Source: Streptomyces abyssalis
GTDB taxonomy: Bacteria; Actinomycetota; Actinomycetes; Streptomycetales; Streptomycetaceae
DNA length: 64,000 bases
Reading direction: 5' to 3'
NCBI RefSeq assembly: GCF_001751365.1
Contig: NZ_LJGT01000038.1
Coordinates: 473,540-537,539, forward strand
Each line of letters opens with the position of its first letter. Positions within the stretch are counted from its first letter, which is position 1. This document shows positions 1-7,745 of this stretch, piece by piece. Below the pieces are notes generated by a model. The model did not search any database. It saw only the letters and a list, made by a program, of their open reading frames with translations, and was not told the DNA's origin. Position numbers and translations under genes: made by a program.

Positions 1-391
1 CCGTGGAGCCCCGCAGCGGCCACAAATCACGCTTGAGTTTCCCGGAGCCACCGCCTCCGCGTCCCACCCCCTCCGGTCGTCCTAGCGGCTTTCCCCTCGT
101 GGTTCCCGGACAGACGGCGGGTCGCTGCCGCGCGGACCTTTCGGCACGTGTACGTGGCTGCGGCTCCAACCATCGGTGTTCAGGGGCCCGTTGAATCCTG
201 GAGTGGTCCGAGAGCGGCAGCAGGTCCGACGGGAGGACGAGGCAACCGGCCGGTGGCCACCAACCGGAAGCCGCCGACGAAACGGGAGGGGGCGGGACGC
301 GCAGGGGTGCGTGTCCGGACGCTTGCCCGTGATTTGTCGACCGGCACAGGCAAGGCTCCGCAACAGCCGGAGCGGTTCAGGGAGGTAAATC
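1..391. other. No convincing gene; leader of a small ORF
   Basis: I see no convincing gene in this stretch. Open frames here lack codon-position bias. The right end (381-391) carries a textbook ribosome binding site, GGAGG followed by six bases and an ATG at 392, so the stretch may be the leader of the small reading frame described next. The left edge is cut by the window, so a gene starting outside could end here unnoticed. Confidence 0.4.
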
Positions 392-706
392 ATGGGTCCG
401 GACATGTACCCCGGAGCGGCACGCACCCGCCACCAGAAACGCACCGCACGCGAACACGCACGCACCCGGCACCAGAAACGCACCGCACGCGAACACGCAC
501 GCCCCCGGAACCAGAAACGCACCGGAGGCGCCCAACGGCACCCCTACGAAAGCTCGTCCGCCCGCGTCTCGTCGATCACCGGAGGCGGCGGCTGCGGAGG
601 CTTCGGCATGACCGCCGCCTCCGAGTGGCCCCCGCATCCGTACGACAGGGACACCACATGCCCGTCAGCCGGGCTGTACTCGTTCGCACAGACTCCGAAC
701 GCCTGA
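392..706 (+). CDS. Candidate small basic repeat protein (doubtful)
   Basis: A 104-codon frame begins with ATG preceded by GGAGG at ideal spacing, which is the main argument that it is translated. Residues about 12-37 consist of a 13-residue Arg/His/Lys-rich unit (TRHQKRTAREHAR) present nearly three times, encoded by the 39-bp DNA repeat at 421-530. The last third runs antisense to the 3' end of the DUF3027 gene on the opposite strand and has no independent coding signal. No domain is recognised. It could be a genuine lineage-specific basic peptide, the start of a decayed gene, or a chance frame behind a strong Shine-Dalgarno sequence. I favour doubt. Confidence 0.22.
   Translation: MGPDMYPGAARTRHQKRTAREHARTRHQKRTAREHARPRNQKRTGGAQRHPYESSSARVSSITGGGGCGGFGMTAASEWPPHPYDRDTTCPSAGLYSFAQTPNA
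421..530. repeat. 39-bp tandem repeat, about 2.8 copies
   Basis: Units start at 421, 460 and 499. The first two are almost identical and the third is partial with more differences. The 39-bp length is a multiple of three, so all frames stay open through it: the plus strand reads TRHQKRTAREHAR repeats and the minus strand reads FW/RVRACSRAVR repeats. It lies just downstream of the DUF3027 stop codon. Confidence 0.85.
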
Positions 707-1455
707 CGCAGCGACCCCGCCAGCGGCATCAGGAAGCCGCACGTCACGCAACTCGCCGGCGCGGACTGGGCCATGGGCGTCGCCGCCCCGTACTCCTCGT
801 CCCAGCGGTCGGCCGCCACGTCCAGCCCGTAGCGAGAGAGCACGCGCGGGCGGCCCATGCCCAACTCCTCCGCGACCTCCGCGATGGTGCCCCGGGCGGG
901 CGGCGGCACGACCTCGCTCGGCGAACCCGGTTCGAGGTCGGCACCCACCTCCTCGGCGACCTCTTCGGTCTCCTCCGTCGCGGCCGGGACCTCCACGGCC
1001 GCACCGGAACCGGCACCCGCGCCCGAACCCACACCCGCGGCAGCGGCAGCGCGCACGCCCCCCGGTTCCAGCCGGAGGTCGTCCGCCTCCGTCGGCAGCA
1101 GGTCGCCCGGGCCGAGGTCGCCCGGGCGGAGCCGCTCGCTCCACGGGACCCACTCGGGCGCGAGCAGCGCGTCGGGACCGGGCAGCAGGACGGTTTCATC
1201 CAGAGTGACCGCTTTCGCCCTGGATGCCCGGGTGAGTGTCGCGGCCCAACGCCAGCCGCGGTAGGCGGATTCGAGACACTCGAAGAAGTGGGTGACGACC
1301 CGGTCCCCGTCGGCGACGGCCTCGATGTGATCGCCGACCTGCCCCGGCCCGGCCGCGGCCTCCACGGCCTCACGCGCGAGTGCGACGGCTTCGGCGCAGA
1401 GCCGGTCGGGTGCGGGGGCGCGGCGGGTACGGCCGCTTCGCGTCGCGGCAGTCAT
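544..1455 (-). CDS. DUF3027 domain protein
   Basis: This is a 303-residue protein of the DUF3027 family, found across Streptomyces and relatives; its function is unknown. The start was set at the ATG opening MTAATRSGRTRR because the frame upstream loses coding character and becomes low-complexity Arg-rich. The N-terminal half is acidic/helical (DRLCAEAVALAREAVEA). A Gly/Ala/Glu-rich linker follows, then a C-terminal part with a likely metal-binding cluster (CVTC near residue 245, a single Cys in GVCANEYS, and YGCGGHSE). It reads divergently from the MFS gene at 1860, with about 400 bp between them. The family assignment comes from remembered homologues, and the zinc-site idea rests only on the Cys/His pattern. 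Confidence 0.85.
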   Translation of the reverse strand: MTAATRSGRTRRAPAPDRLCAEAVALAREAVEAAAGPGQVGDHIEAVADGDRVVTHFFECLESAYRGWRWAATLTRASRAKAVTLDETVLLPGPDALLAPEWVPWSERLRPGDLGPGDLLPTEADDLRLEPGGVRAAAAAGVGSGAGAGSGAAVEVPAATEETEEVAEEVGADLEPGSPSEVVPPPARGTIAEVAEELGMGRPRVLSRYGLDVAADRWDEEYGAATPMAQSAPASCVTCGFLMPLAGSLRQAFGVCANEYSPADGHVVSLSYGCGGHSEAAVMPKPPQPPPPVIDETRADELS

Positions 1456-1859
1456 GCAGCACTCACAAGAATCGTCTCTCCTACGCCATAGCGCCGGTAT
1501 CGGCGTGCACTCCCGTACGGCGGCCGCGTAGGGGAAGCGGCTTGCGGACGGAGCGGAACAGGGGAGCCGCTGCGAACGTCCGCGCCCCGCTCGGGGCCGT
1601 GCGGAGCGCACCGCCGACCACGCTACCCCACGGATTCGGCGAGCCGCCCCGGAGGGATTCCGTACGCCCGGCGACCGCACCCCCGGCGCCGGCGTTCCCG
1701 CACCCCACGCCCCACGCGCGAGCGGGCCCACGCCCGCGCACAGCCGACCGCGCACAGCCGACCGCCCACGGCGGACCGCGCACCGCGCACCGCGTACGAA
1801 CTGTCCGTCCGGCGTGGACTGTCCGCATCCGTCACCGCTGGTGGGGCAAACTGAAGCTC
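1456..1859. other. Divergent intergenic region
   Basis: This 404-bp region lies between the divergent DUF3027 and MFS genes and should carry both promoters. I could not assign clear -35/-10 pairs. It contains a short tandem repeat (unit CGCGCACAGCCGAC, about 1735-1762) and further CGCGCACC-type repeats to about 1797. Long open frames cross it on both strands, but these are high-GC artefacts without codon bias. Confidence 0.4.
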
Positions 1860-3284
1860 GTGGCTGCAGAGCCTGGGCGCGGACGTCGTCTGCTTCGCGG
1901 GGCCGCGCGTGCCGTACGACGGCCACCCGCGGCGGTTGCCCGTCGGCTCCGCCGCCTCACGCACGCCGAGGGCGCGGGCGAGTCCGGCCTGGGAAAGCTC
2001 ATCGAGCTGCACGCCGTCAACTCCGCGGGCGACATGCTGATCACGGTCGCTCTCGCCTCGACCATCTTCTTCTCCGTGCCCACCGGCGAGGCGCGCGGCC
2101 GCGTCGCGCTGTACCTCCTCGTCACCATGGCACCGTTCGTGCTTCTCGCCCCGGTGGTCGGCCCGTTGCTGGACAAGTTGCCGCACGGGCGCCGTGCCGC
2201 GATGGCGGCCTCGATGCTCGCCCGTGCGCTGCTCGCGCTGGCGATGTCGGGTGCGGTGGCTTCGGGAGGACTGGAGCTGTATCCGGCGGCGCTGGCCGTA
2301 CTGGTCTCGTCGAAGGCGTACGGGGTGGTGCGTTCGGCAGTTGTGCCGAGGCTGCTGCCGCAGACGTTCTCGCTGGTGAAGGCGAATTCGCGGGTCACGC
2401 TCGCCGGGCTGGTCGCGACCGGTGTGGCGGCGCCGCTCGGTGCGGGGCTGCATCAGTTGGGCCCGGCGCTGCCACTGTACGGGGCCTTCGCCGTCTTCAT
2501 CGTGGGCACGTTCCTGTCGTTCTCGCTGCCCGGGAAGGTCGACTCGGCGAAAGGCGAGAGAAAGGCCCGGCTCGCCCCGGCACGGGCCGCGGACGACCCG
2601 GACTCCCCCGGCTCCGCCCACGGCCAGGACGACCGGAACGGCCGGGACGGCCCGTACGACCACGACGGCGCCCGTGGCGAGAAGCGTCCCGGACTGCGCA
2701 CCGTGGGCGCCTCCGTACGCGGCGCCCTCATCGCCAACTCCGCCCTGCGCGGCCTGTCCGGCTTCCTCACCTTCTTCCTCGCCTTCCTCCTGCGCGACCA
2801 GCCGCTGACAGGGCTCTCGGGCGCCCTGTCGCTGGGCCTCGTGGCTGTCGCCGCCGGCGGCGGCAACGCGCTGGGTACGGCGATCGGCGCGTGGCTGAGG
2901 GCCCGGGGCCCGGAGGTGATCATCGCGGGTGTGCTGGCGTTCGCGCTGGCCGCGGTCGTCACCGCCACCGCGGTCTACGGCACGGTCACGGTCGCCGTCG
3001 TCGCACTGACCGCGGGGATCTCCCAGGCTCTCGGCAAGCTGTCGCTGGATGCGCTGATCCAGCGGGACATGCCGGAGGAGGTCCGTACGTCCGCGTTCGC
3101 GCGCTCGGAGACGCTGATGCAGATGTCGTGGGTCGTGGGCGGCGGGCTGGGCATCTCGCTGCCGCTGATCGCGCCCCTCGGGATGGGCGTCGGCGCGGTC
3201 GTGATCGCCGCGGGCGCGGTGTTCTCCGTACGGAGTCTGCTCCGCGCCGCCAGGCACCGCACCCCGCACCCACGCGTCGCCTGA
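1860..3284 (+). CDS. MFS-family membrane permease
   Basis: This 474-residue integral membrane protein of the major facilitator type is well conserved in Streptomyces next to the futalosine genes. The GTG start at 1860 (VAAEPGRGRR) was chosen because conservation begins there; no strong ribosome binding site precedes it. Hydrophobic segments occur in two bundles (about residues 60-220 and 295-460). They are separated by a hydrophilic Asp/Arg/Gly-rich loop (about 230-285, DDPDSPGSAHGQDDRNGRDG). The N-terminal 45 residues are very basic and probably cytoplasmic. The substrate is unknown. Position beside mqnB/mqnD is conserved but does not prove a role in menaquinone metabolism. Confidence 0.8.
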   Translation: MAAEPGRGRRLLRGAARAVRRPPAAVARRLRRLTHAEGAGESGLGKLIELHAVNSAGDMLITVALASTIFFSVPTGEARGRVALYLLVTMAPFVLLAPVVGPLLDKLPHGRRAAMAASMLARALLALAMSGAVASGGLELYPAALAVLVSSKAYGVVRSAVVPRLLPQTFSLVKANSRVTLAGLVATGVAAPLGAGLHQLGPALPLYGAFAVFIVGTFLSFSLPGKVDSAKGERKARLAPARAADDPDSPGSAHGQDDRNGRDGPYDHDGARGEKRPGLRTVGASVRGALIANSALRGLSGFLTFFLAFLLRDQPLTGLSGALSLGLVAVAAGGGNALGTAIGAWLRARGPEVIIAGVLAFALAAVVTATAVYGTVTVAVVALTAGISQALGKLSLDALIQRDMPEEVRTSAFARSETLMQMSWVVGGGLGISLPLIAPLGMGVGAVVIAAGAVFSVRSLLRAARHRTPHPRVA

Positions 3285-3449
3285 CCGTCGCCCGCCGCGC
3301 ACCGGCCACGCCCGAACCGGCGCCTGCCACGCACCGGCCGCGCCCGCGCACGTACCGGCCGCGCGAACCCTCGCCCGCGCGCGACCCCGCCCCGGCCACG
3401 CGCACGGCCACGCACCTGCCCGCACGCCGTACCGCACCCCGCACGCCGG

Positions 3450-3455
3450 TAGCCT
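3450..3455 (+). promoter_or_regulatory. -10 box of a probable leaderless mqnB promoter
   Basis: TAGCCT fits the actinobacterial TAGNNT -10 consensus and ends six bases before the mqnB ATG at 3462. A start point about seven bases after the box would fall on the A of the start codon, and no Shine-Dalgarno sequence is present, so the mRNA is probably leaderless. The -35 region is weak. Confidence 0.5.
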
Positions 3456-3461
3456 GCGGTC

Positions 3462-4127
3462 ATGCGCCGAGCGCGAATCCTGGTCGTCACCGCAGTCACC
3501 GCCGAGAGGGACGCGGTGACGTCGCGGCTGGAGCGGGACGCGGCCCCCGCGGACGTCGAAGTGGTCGCCGCGGGCGTCGGCCCTGCCGCCGCGGCCGCCG
3601 CCACGGCGAGCGCCCTCACCTCCGCAGCCGCGGGCGGCAGGCCCTTCACGCTGGCCGTCTCGACGGGCATCGCGGGCGGCTTCGGGCAGCCACTCGGCGG
3701 CGTGGTCGTCGCCTCGTCGATCGTCGCCGCGGACCTCGGCGCCGTCACGCCGGACGGCTTCGCATCGGTCGCCGACCTCGGCTTCGGCAGGGCCGAGCAC
3801 CACCCGCCCCCCGCTCTCGTACGGGACGTGGCCGAGGCGGCGGACGCGGCGTCCGGGCCGGTGCTCACCGTCTCGACGGTCACTGGAACGCAGGCGCGCG
3901 CCCAGGAGCTGGCGGCCCGTCACCCCGGCGCGGTCGCGGAGGCGATGGAGGGCTTCGGCGTCGCCGAGGCTGCCGCCGCGCAGGGCGTGCCCGTGCTGGA
4001 GCTGCGTACCGTCTCCAACCCCGTCGGCCCGCGCGACCGCGCCGCGTGGCGGATTCCCGGCGCGCTGGCCGCCCTCGGGACCGGCTGCGCGGCGATGCTG
4101 CCGGTGCTGCGAGCATGGAAGCCATGA
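3462..4127 (+). CDS. mqnB: Futalosine hydrolase MqnB
   Basis: MqnB removes hypoxanthine from futalosine to give dehypoxanthine futalosine in the futalosine pathway of menaquinone synthesis, in the cytoplasm. At 221 residues it has the size of the nucleoside phosphorylase/MTA nucleosidase fold. The N-terminal strand RILVVTAVTAERDAV and the Gly-rich STGIAGGFG (about 67-75) match that fold. EAMEGFGVAEAA (about 161) carries the conserved Glu-Met-Glu region that binds the ribose, and ELRTVSNPVG follows near 185. The stop codon overlaps the ATG of mqnD (ATGA), so the two are translationally coupled and encode two enzymes of one pathway. Confidence 0.92.
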   Translation: MRRARILVVTAVTAERDAVTSRLERDAAPADVEVVAAGVGPAAAAAATASALTSAAAGGRPFTLAVSTGIAGGFGQPLGGVVVASSIVAADLGAVTPDGFASVADLGFGRAEHHPPPALVRDVAEAADAASGPVLTVSTVTGTQARAQELAARHPGAVAEAMEGFGVAEAAAAQGVPVLELRTVSNPVGPRDRAAWRIPGALAALGTGCAAMLPVLRAWKP

Positions 4128-5029
4128 GCACCGAAGGACCGGGCAGCCCCCGAAACGCGGCATCCCCGCTGAGCATCGCCTTCTCGCCGTGCCCGAACGA
4201 CACGTTCGTCTTCGACGCCTGGGCGCACGGCCGGGTGCCGGGAGCGCCACCGCTCGATGTCACGTTCGCGGACATCGACGTCACCAACGGCATGGCGGAG
4301 CGCGGCGAGGGCGACGTCCTGAAGGTCTCGTACGCGATCCTTCCGTGGGTGCTCGACGAGTACGCGCTGCTGCCCTGCGGCGGCGCTCTCGGCCGTGGCT
4401 GCGGCCCGCTCGTCCTCACCAGGGAACCGGTCGAGCCTGCCGCCCTGAAGGGCAGGACCGTCGCGGTGCCGAGTGAGCGCTCCACGGCCTATCTGCTCTT
4501 CCGGCTCTGGGCCGCCGAGGCGGTGCCGGGCGGCGTCGGCGAGGTGGTCGTGCTGCCGTTCCACGAGATCATGCCGGCCGTGCGCGCGGGCCGGGTCGAC
4601 GCCGGGCTGGTGATCCACGAGGCGCGCTTCACGTACCAGGAGTACGGACTGCACAAGCTCGCCGACATGGGCGAGCACTGGGAGCACACCACCGGCCTGC
4701 CGATCCCGCTCGGCGCCATCATCGCCCGCCGTTCGCTGGGCCTGGAGACGCTGACCGGGATCGCGGAAGCGGCACGCGAGTCGGTGCGCATGGCGTGGGA
4801 CGACCCGGAGGCGTCACGCCCGTACGTGCTGGAGCACGCGCAGGAGATGGACCCGGCCGTCGCGGACCAGCACATCGGGCTCTACGTCAACGAGTTCACC
4901 GCGGACCTCGGCGAGGACGGCATCGCGGCGGTACGCGGACTGCTGACCCGTGCCGCAGCGGAAGGCCTGGTGCCCGCCCTGCCCGACACCGCCCTGGCCT
5001 TCCCGCCGCCGCCCGGCGGCCTCGGCTGA
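4124..5029 (+). CDS. mqnD: 1,4-dihydroxy-6-naphthoate synthase MqnD
   Basis: MqnD converts cyclic dehypoxanthine futalosine to 1,4-dihydroxy-6-naphthoate, the last carbon-skeleton step of the futalosine menaquinone route. The 301-residue protein shows the periplasmic-binding-protein-like fold of the family. Near the N-terminus SIAFSPCPNDTFVFDA holds the characteristic CPND motif. DVTNGMAERG and LKVSYAIL follow, then GAIIARRSLG near 200. The start at 4124 overlaps the mqnB stop. A second ATG nine bases upstream (4115, MEAMSTEG) is possible and would lengthen the overlap. The pairing with mqnB makes the assignment firm. Confidence 0.92.
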   Translation: MSTEGPGSPRNAASPLSIAFSPCPNDTFVFDAWAHGRVPGAPPLDVTFADIDVTNGMAERGEGDVLKVSYAILPWVLDEYALLPCGGALGRGCGPLVLTREPVEPAALKGRTVAVPSERSTAYLLFRLWAAEAVPGGVGEVVVLPFHEIMPAVRAGRVDAGLVIHEARFTYQEYGLHKLADMGEHWEHTTGLPIPLGAIIARRSLGLETLTGIAEAARESVRMAWDDPEASRPYVLEHAQEMDPAVADQHIGLYVNEFTADLGEDGIAAVRGLLTRAAAEGLVPALPDTALAFPPPPGGLG

Positions 5030-5067
5030 AGGCCGGGCTCCACCGCGCGAGTCCGCCGCGGCGAGGT

Positions 5068-5098
5068 GCCGGCCCGGGGCCCTGTCCGAGGGGCCGGC
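5068..5098. terminator. Probable bidirectional terminator hairpin
   Basis: GCCGGCCC at 5068-5075 pairs with GGGCCGGC at 5091-5098. It lies between the 3' ends of mqnD and the convergent cold-shock-domain gene, so it could stop both transcripts. No U-tract follows, as is usual at high GC. Confidence 0.5.
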
Positions 5099-5099
5099 T

Positions 5100-5483
5100 C
5101 TAGACGTCGAGCTGGTCGGCGACGGCCCGCAGCATCCCGGCGATCTTGTGGCCGTGCTGCCGGTCGGGGTAGCGGCCCCGTTCGAGGCCCTGCGCGACGC
5201 CGTCGAGGAGCGTGGTGAGGTCCTGGACGATGGAGGCCAGTTCGTCGGGCTTGCGCCGCTGCGCCGCCGCGACCGAGGGGGCGGGGTCCAGCACGCTCAC
5301 CGAGAGGGCCTGGTCGCCGCGCTGCCCCGCGACGACGCCGAACTCGACCTTCTGGCCGGGCTTCAGTGCGTCCACGCCGCTGGGCAACACGGAGGAATGC
5401 ACGAAGACATCGCCGCCGTCGTCGCGGGAGAGGAAGCCGAAGCCCTTCTCGCTGTTGAACCACTTGACCTTGCCGGTAGGCAC
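5100..5483 (-). CDS. Cold-shock domain protein with C-terminal extension
   Basis: At 127 residues this is roughly twice the length of a simple CspA protein. Residues 2-66 form a cold-shock (OB-fold) domain with RNP1-like KGFGFLSRD and RNP2-like DVFVHSS, which bind single-stranded RNA/DNA. Residues about 70-127 are a conserved helical extension (RRKPDELASIVQDLTTLL ... AGMLRAVADQLDV) seen in Streptomyces homologues; its role is unknown. The GTG start at 5483 (VPTGKVKWFN) was chosen because the CSD begins there and sequence further upstream is unlike any homologue. It is convergent with mqnD. Confidence 0.9.
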   Translation of the reverse strand: MPTGKVKWFNSEKGFGFLSRDDGGDVFVHSSVLPSGVDALKPGQKVEFGVVAGQRGDQALSVSVLDPAPSVAAAQRRKPDELASIVQDLTTLLDGVAQGLERGRYPDRQHGHKIAGMLRAVADQLDV

Positions 5484-5632
5484 GTCTGTCCTCGTCCTCG
5501 TACTGCCGGGCAGCCTCGGCTGCGTCCTGAAAGCTGTGATCTCGTCCTGAACCTGGCTCCGAAGAGCAAGTTGAGCGGGCCGAATGACCCGCTCGGACAC
5601 CAAGGCTAATCCCCCCGGTGCCCGGTGGCTGA

Positions 5633-5692
5633 GGTACTCCCCCAGCTGACGCCGGGGTACCCCACCAGGCCCCTGAGGGCCCAGGGGAGCCG
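5633..5692. repeat. Streptomyces-type GC-rich palindromic repeat
   Basis: CTCCCCCAGCTGACGCCGGG, then ACCCCACCAGGCCCC and GGGCCCAGGGGAG, form nested inverted repeats. They resemble the CCCAGC...GCTGGGGG elements scattered through Streptomyces intergenic regions. It sits upstream of the small membrane-protein gene at 5739. Related sequences appear inside genes at 7353 and 10467. Confidence 0.5.
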
Positions 5693-5738
5693 CCGAGCGG
5701 TTCCTCCGTGCAGTTGCCCACCGATCTACCCTGGGCGT

Positions 5739-6011
5739 GTGAACACTGAAACGTCCCACCCCGGTGATCTTCTCGTACGATCAGGCGGGGTCGTCTTCCT
5801 CGTCGGCGCACTGGCCACAGTGGTCACCGTGGCCCCGCTCTTCCTGGGCACGGAGCCCTTCCCGGCGCCCGCCTACTTCGTGTGCATGCTGATGGGCGTG
5901 GGCTTCCTGCTGGCCGCGGCCGGGCTGGTGAGGTCGGCCAGGGTTCAGCCGGCGTCGCGGGAAGAACCGTCCTCCGCACCGCGGGGACGGTTCTGGCGCC
6001 GCGAGCAGTAG
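5739..6011 (+). CDS. Small two-TM conserved membrane protein
   Basis: This is a 90-residue hypothetical protein. Two hydrophobic segments (VVFLVGALATVVTVAPLF, about residues 18-35, and AYFVCMLMGVGFLLAAAGL, about 45-63) span the membrane, and the C-terminal tail is basic (RREEP...GRFWRREQ). The GTG start gives a sensible N-terminus (VNTETSHPGDLLV); the frame upstream lacks coding character. The gene runs divergently from the cold-shock-domain gene and its last 67 bases overlap the 3' end of the HAD hydrolase on the other strand. Function unknown. Confidence 0.65.
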   Translation: MNTETSHPGDLLVRSGGVVFLVGALATVVTVAPLFLGTEPFPAPAYFVCMLMGVGFLLAAAGLVRSARVQPASREEPSSAPRGRFWRREQ

Positions 6012-6652
6012 TCGGCGAACCAGCCGGGGAAGTCGCCGAGCCCTCCGGTCAGTACGACATCTGCACCGGCCTCGCGCAGTTCCTCCGCATCGCACGGCCC
6101 CGTCGGCACCGCCACGGAGAGCGCGCCGGCGGTGCGGGCCCCGCGCACGTCGCCGGTGTGGTCACCGACGTACACGCTCGCGCCGAACTCGCGCAGCGCC
6201 TCCGCCTTCGCCTCCGCCCACAGCCAGCCGGCCACCGCGTCGGGTTCGATGCCGAGATGTTCCAGGTGCAGCTTGGCGTTCGGCTCGTGCTTGGCGGTGA
6301 CGACGACGGCACGGCCGCCCGATTCCCGTACGGCCGCGACGGCTTGGCGGGCGCCCGGCATCGCGGGTGACGGAGCGATCGCGTACCGCGGATACAGCTC
6401 GCGGTAGCGCTCGGCGGCCTCCGCGATCCGCTCGTCGGGGAACCAGTGCGCCAACTCCTGTTCCAGGGGCGGCCCGAGGCGCGTCACGGTCAGGGCCGCG
6501 TCGATGTACGTGCCGGTCTCGGCGGACAGCGCCTCGTAGGCCGCTCTGATGCCGGGGCGGGTGTCGACGATCGTCATGTCGAGGTCGAAGCCGACGGTGG
6601 GGCCCCGGCCCTCGTCGGCGTGGGTCCGGGTTTGCTGGTCGTGCGGTGCCAT
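5945..6652 (-). CDS. HAD-family hydrolase (phosphatase-like)
   Basis: This 235-residue cytoplasmic hydrolase belongs to the haloacid dehalogenase superfamily. Motif I is GFDLDMTIVDT (DxDxT, near residue 22) with the nucleophilic Asp. Motif II is the VVVTAKHE segment near 125. Motif III/IV is the later Lys and VYVGDHTGDVRGA (acidic GDxxxD). The cap lies between motifs I and II. It resembles phosphoglycolate phosphatase-like HADs; the substrate is not predictable. Start: ATG at 6652 with AGGA eight bases upstream; ATG at 6661 is an alternative. The 3' end overlaps the convergent small membrane-protein gene. Confidence 0.85.
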   Translation of the reverse strand: MAPHDQQTRTHADEGRGPTVGFDLDMTIVDTRPGIRAAYEALSAETGTYIDAALTVTRLGPPLEQELAHWFPDERIAEAAERYRELYPRYAIAPSPAMPGARQAVAAVRESGGRAVVVTAKHEPNAKLHLEHLGIEPDAVAGWLWAEAKAEALREFGASVYVGDHTGDVRGARTAGALSVAVPTGPCDAEELREAGADVVLTGGLGDFPGWFADYCSRRQNRPRGAEDGSSRDAG

Positions 6653-6713
6653 GGCGGTCATCCTGCCCGGTCGTGCCGTGTGCACCACGGGCCGGGGCAC
6701 CCCGCCCCGCCGG

Positions 6714-7668
6714 TCACAGGCTGGTGCGGTCCGCGGAGCGCGGGTCCCGCACGGGCGTACCGCTGTTCAGGACGCCGGACAGGGCATTGGCGCGCCAGTG
6801 CCGGGTGGAGTCGTACAGCGGCGCCTCCGTGTCGACGGTGGAGATCAGCACGCCCGCACGGTCGCGCCGCAGCCGTCCCGTGGTGACGCCGTCGGCGCGG
6901 ACGAAGAACGAGCCCCAACAGCTCTGCCGTGCCGAGGAGTTGGGACAGCTGATCCAGACGTGGTTCGCCGCCGCCTGAGCCGTCATCGTCGCGGGCATCG
7001 TGATCCCGGGGTAGGTGTCCGAGGTGTTGAGGTGCAGCACGTCCTCACCGATCGCGGCCCGGATCGCCCGGACCTTCGCGGGAGTCATCCTCGCCGCGTG
7101 GTACGAGTGCAGGACGAGCTGCACCCCCTGCCGCACGTAGTCGCGGTACAGCTCGGGAAAGCGGAAGTCGTAGCAGATCAGCGCGCCGCACCTGACTCCC
7201 TTGACGGTGAAGACCGTCGGGTGGTCGCCGGGGGTGTAGTGCGCCAGGTCGCCGGTGCGTCCCTCCGGGTCGCCGGAGCAGAAGCGCTTGTCGTAACGGT
7301 CGGCGAGGGCGCCGGTGTCGTCGAGGACGTACAGGCTGTTGTGCGGCTTGTGTCCTCCCCCTCGGCCCGGACGGGCCTGGGGGGACCCCCAGGTCAGCGG
7401 GTGCGCCGAACCGAGCACGGCCCATATCCCCAGCTCGCCCGCGAGTTCCATGACGCGCAGCGTGAGCGCTTCGAGCAGGCCCCAGTCGAATCCGTCGTAC
7501 GACGGGGGGGTCGGTGCCCGCGTAGCCGGACAGGGCGGCCTCGGGGAAGTGCGCGAGGTCCGCGCCCCGCGCCTTCGCGGTCCTCATCTGCCGCATGACG
7601 TAACGGCAGTTGCGCTCGATGTCCGCATCCACCGGGAACTGGCAGGTCGCCACCGTCAGCCTGGCCAT
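6714..7668 (-). pseudogene. Carbon-nitrogen hydrolase, frameshifted by one extra base
   Basis: This is a nitrilase-superfamily amidohydrolase interrupted by a +1 frameshift in a run of seven G (7504-7510; seven C in the coding strand). The 5' frame reads MARLTVATCQFPVD...HFPEAALSGYAGTDPP, then jumps. Removing one C gives PPSYDGFDWGLLEALTLRVMELAG and continues to the stop, 317 residues in all, a normal family length. The Glu-Lys-Cys triad is present across both parts: Glu in HFPEA, Lys in DRYDKRF, Cys in LICYDFRFPEL. All other family features are intact, so this is either a very recent mutation or a homopolymer sequencing error. A palindromic repeat at 7353-7393 lies in frame inside it. Confidence 0.85.
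7353..7393. repeat. Palindromic repeat inside the C-N hydrolase gene
   Basis: CTCCCCCTCGGCCCGGACGG followed by GCCTGGGGGGACCCCCAG forms an imperfect palindrome. In the coding frame it adds a Gly/Arg/Pro-rich stretch (GSPQARPGRGGG) between GSAHPLTW and HKPHNSLYV, which are adjacent in family members as I recall them. It looks like a mobile palindromic element tolerated in frame. Confidence 0.5.
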
Positions 7669-7745
7669 GGCGCCCAGATTCCCACGGCCCCCGGCTGTGG
7701 TCGACGCGGTTACCAGGCCCTGGCCGTTTCAGAGCCTGGGCCGTT

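Noticed and set aside
1814..4123. Long plus-strand open frame leading into mqnD (part of a 1071-codon frame)
   Set aside because: Only the last 302 codons are the real mqnD; the rest is an out-of-frame reading of the MFS and mqnB genes, Arg/Gly-rich without family resemblance.
1623..4250. 875-codon minus-strand open frame
   Set aside because: It is antisense to the MFS, mqnB and mqnD genes, with Arg/Gly/Asp-rich composition typical of high-GC shadow frames.
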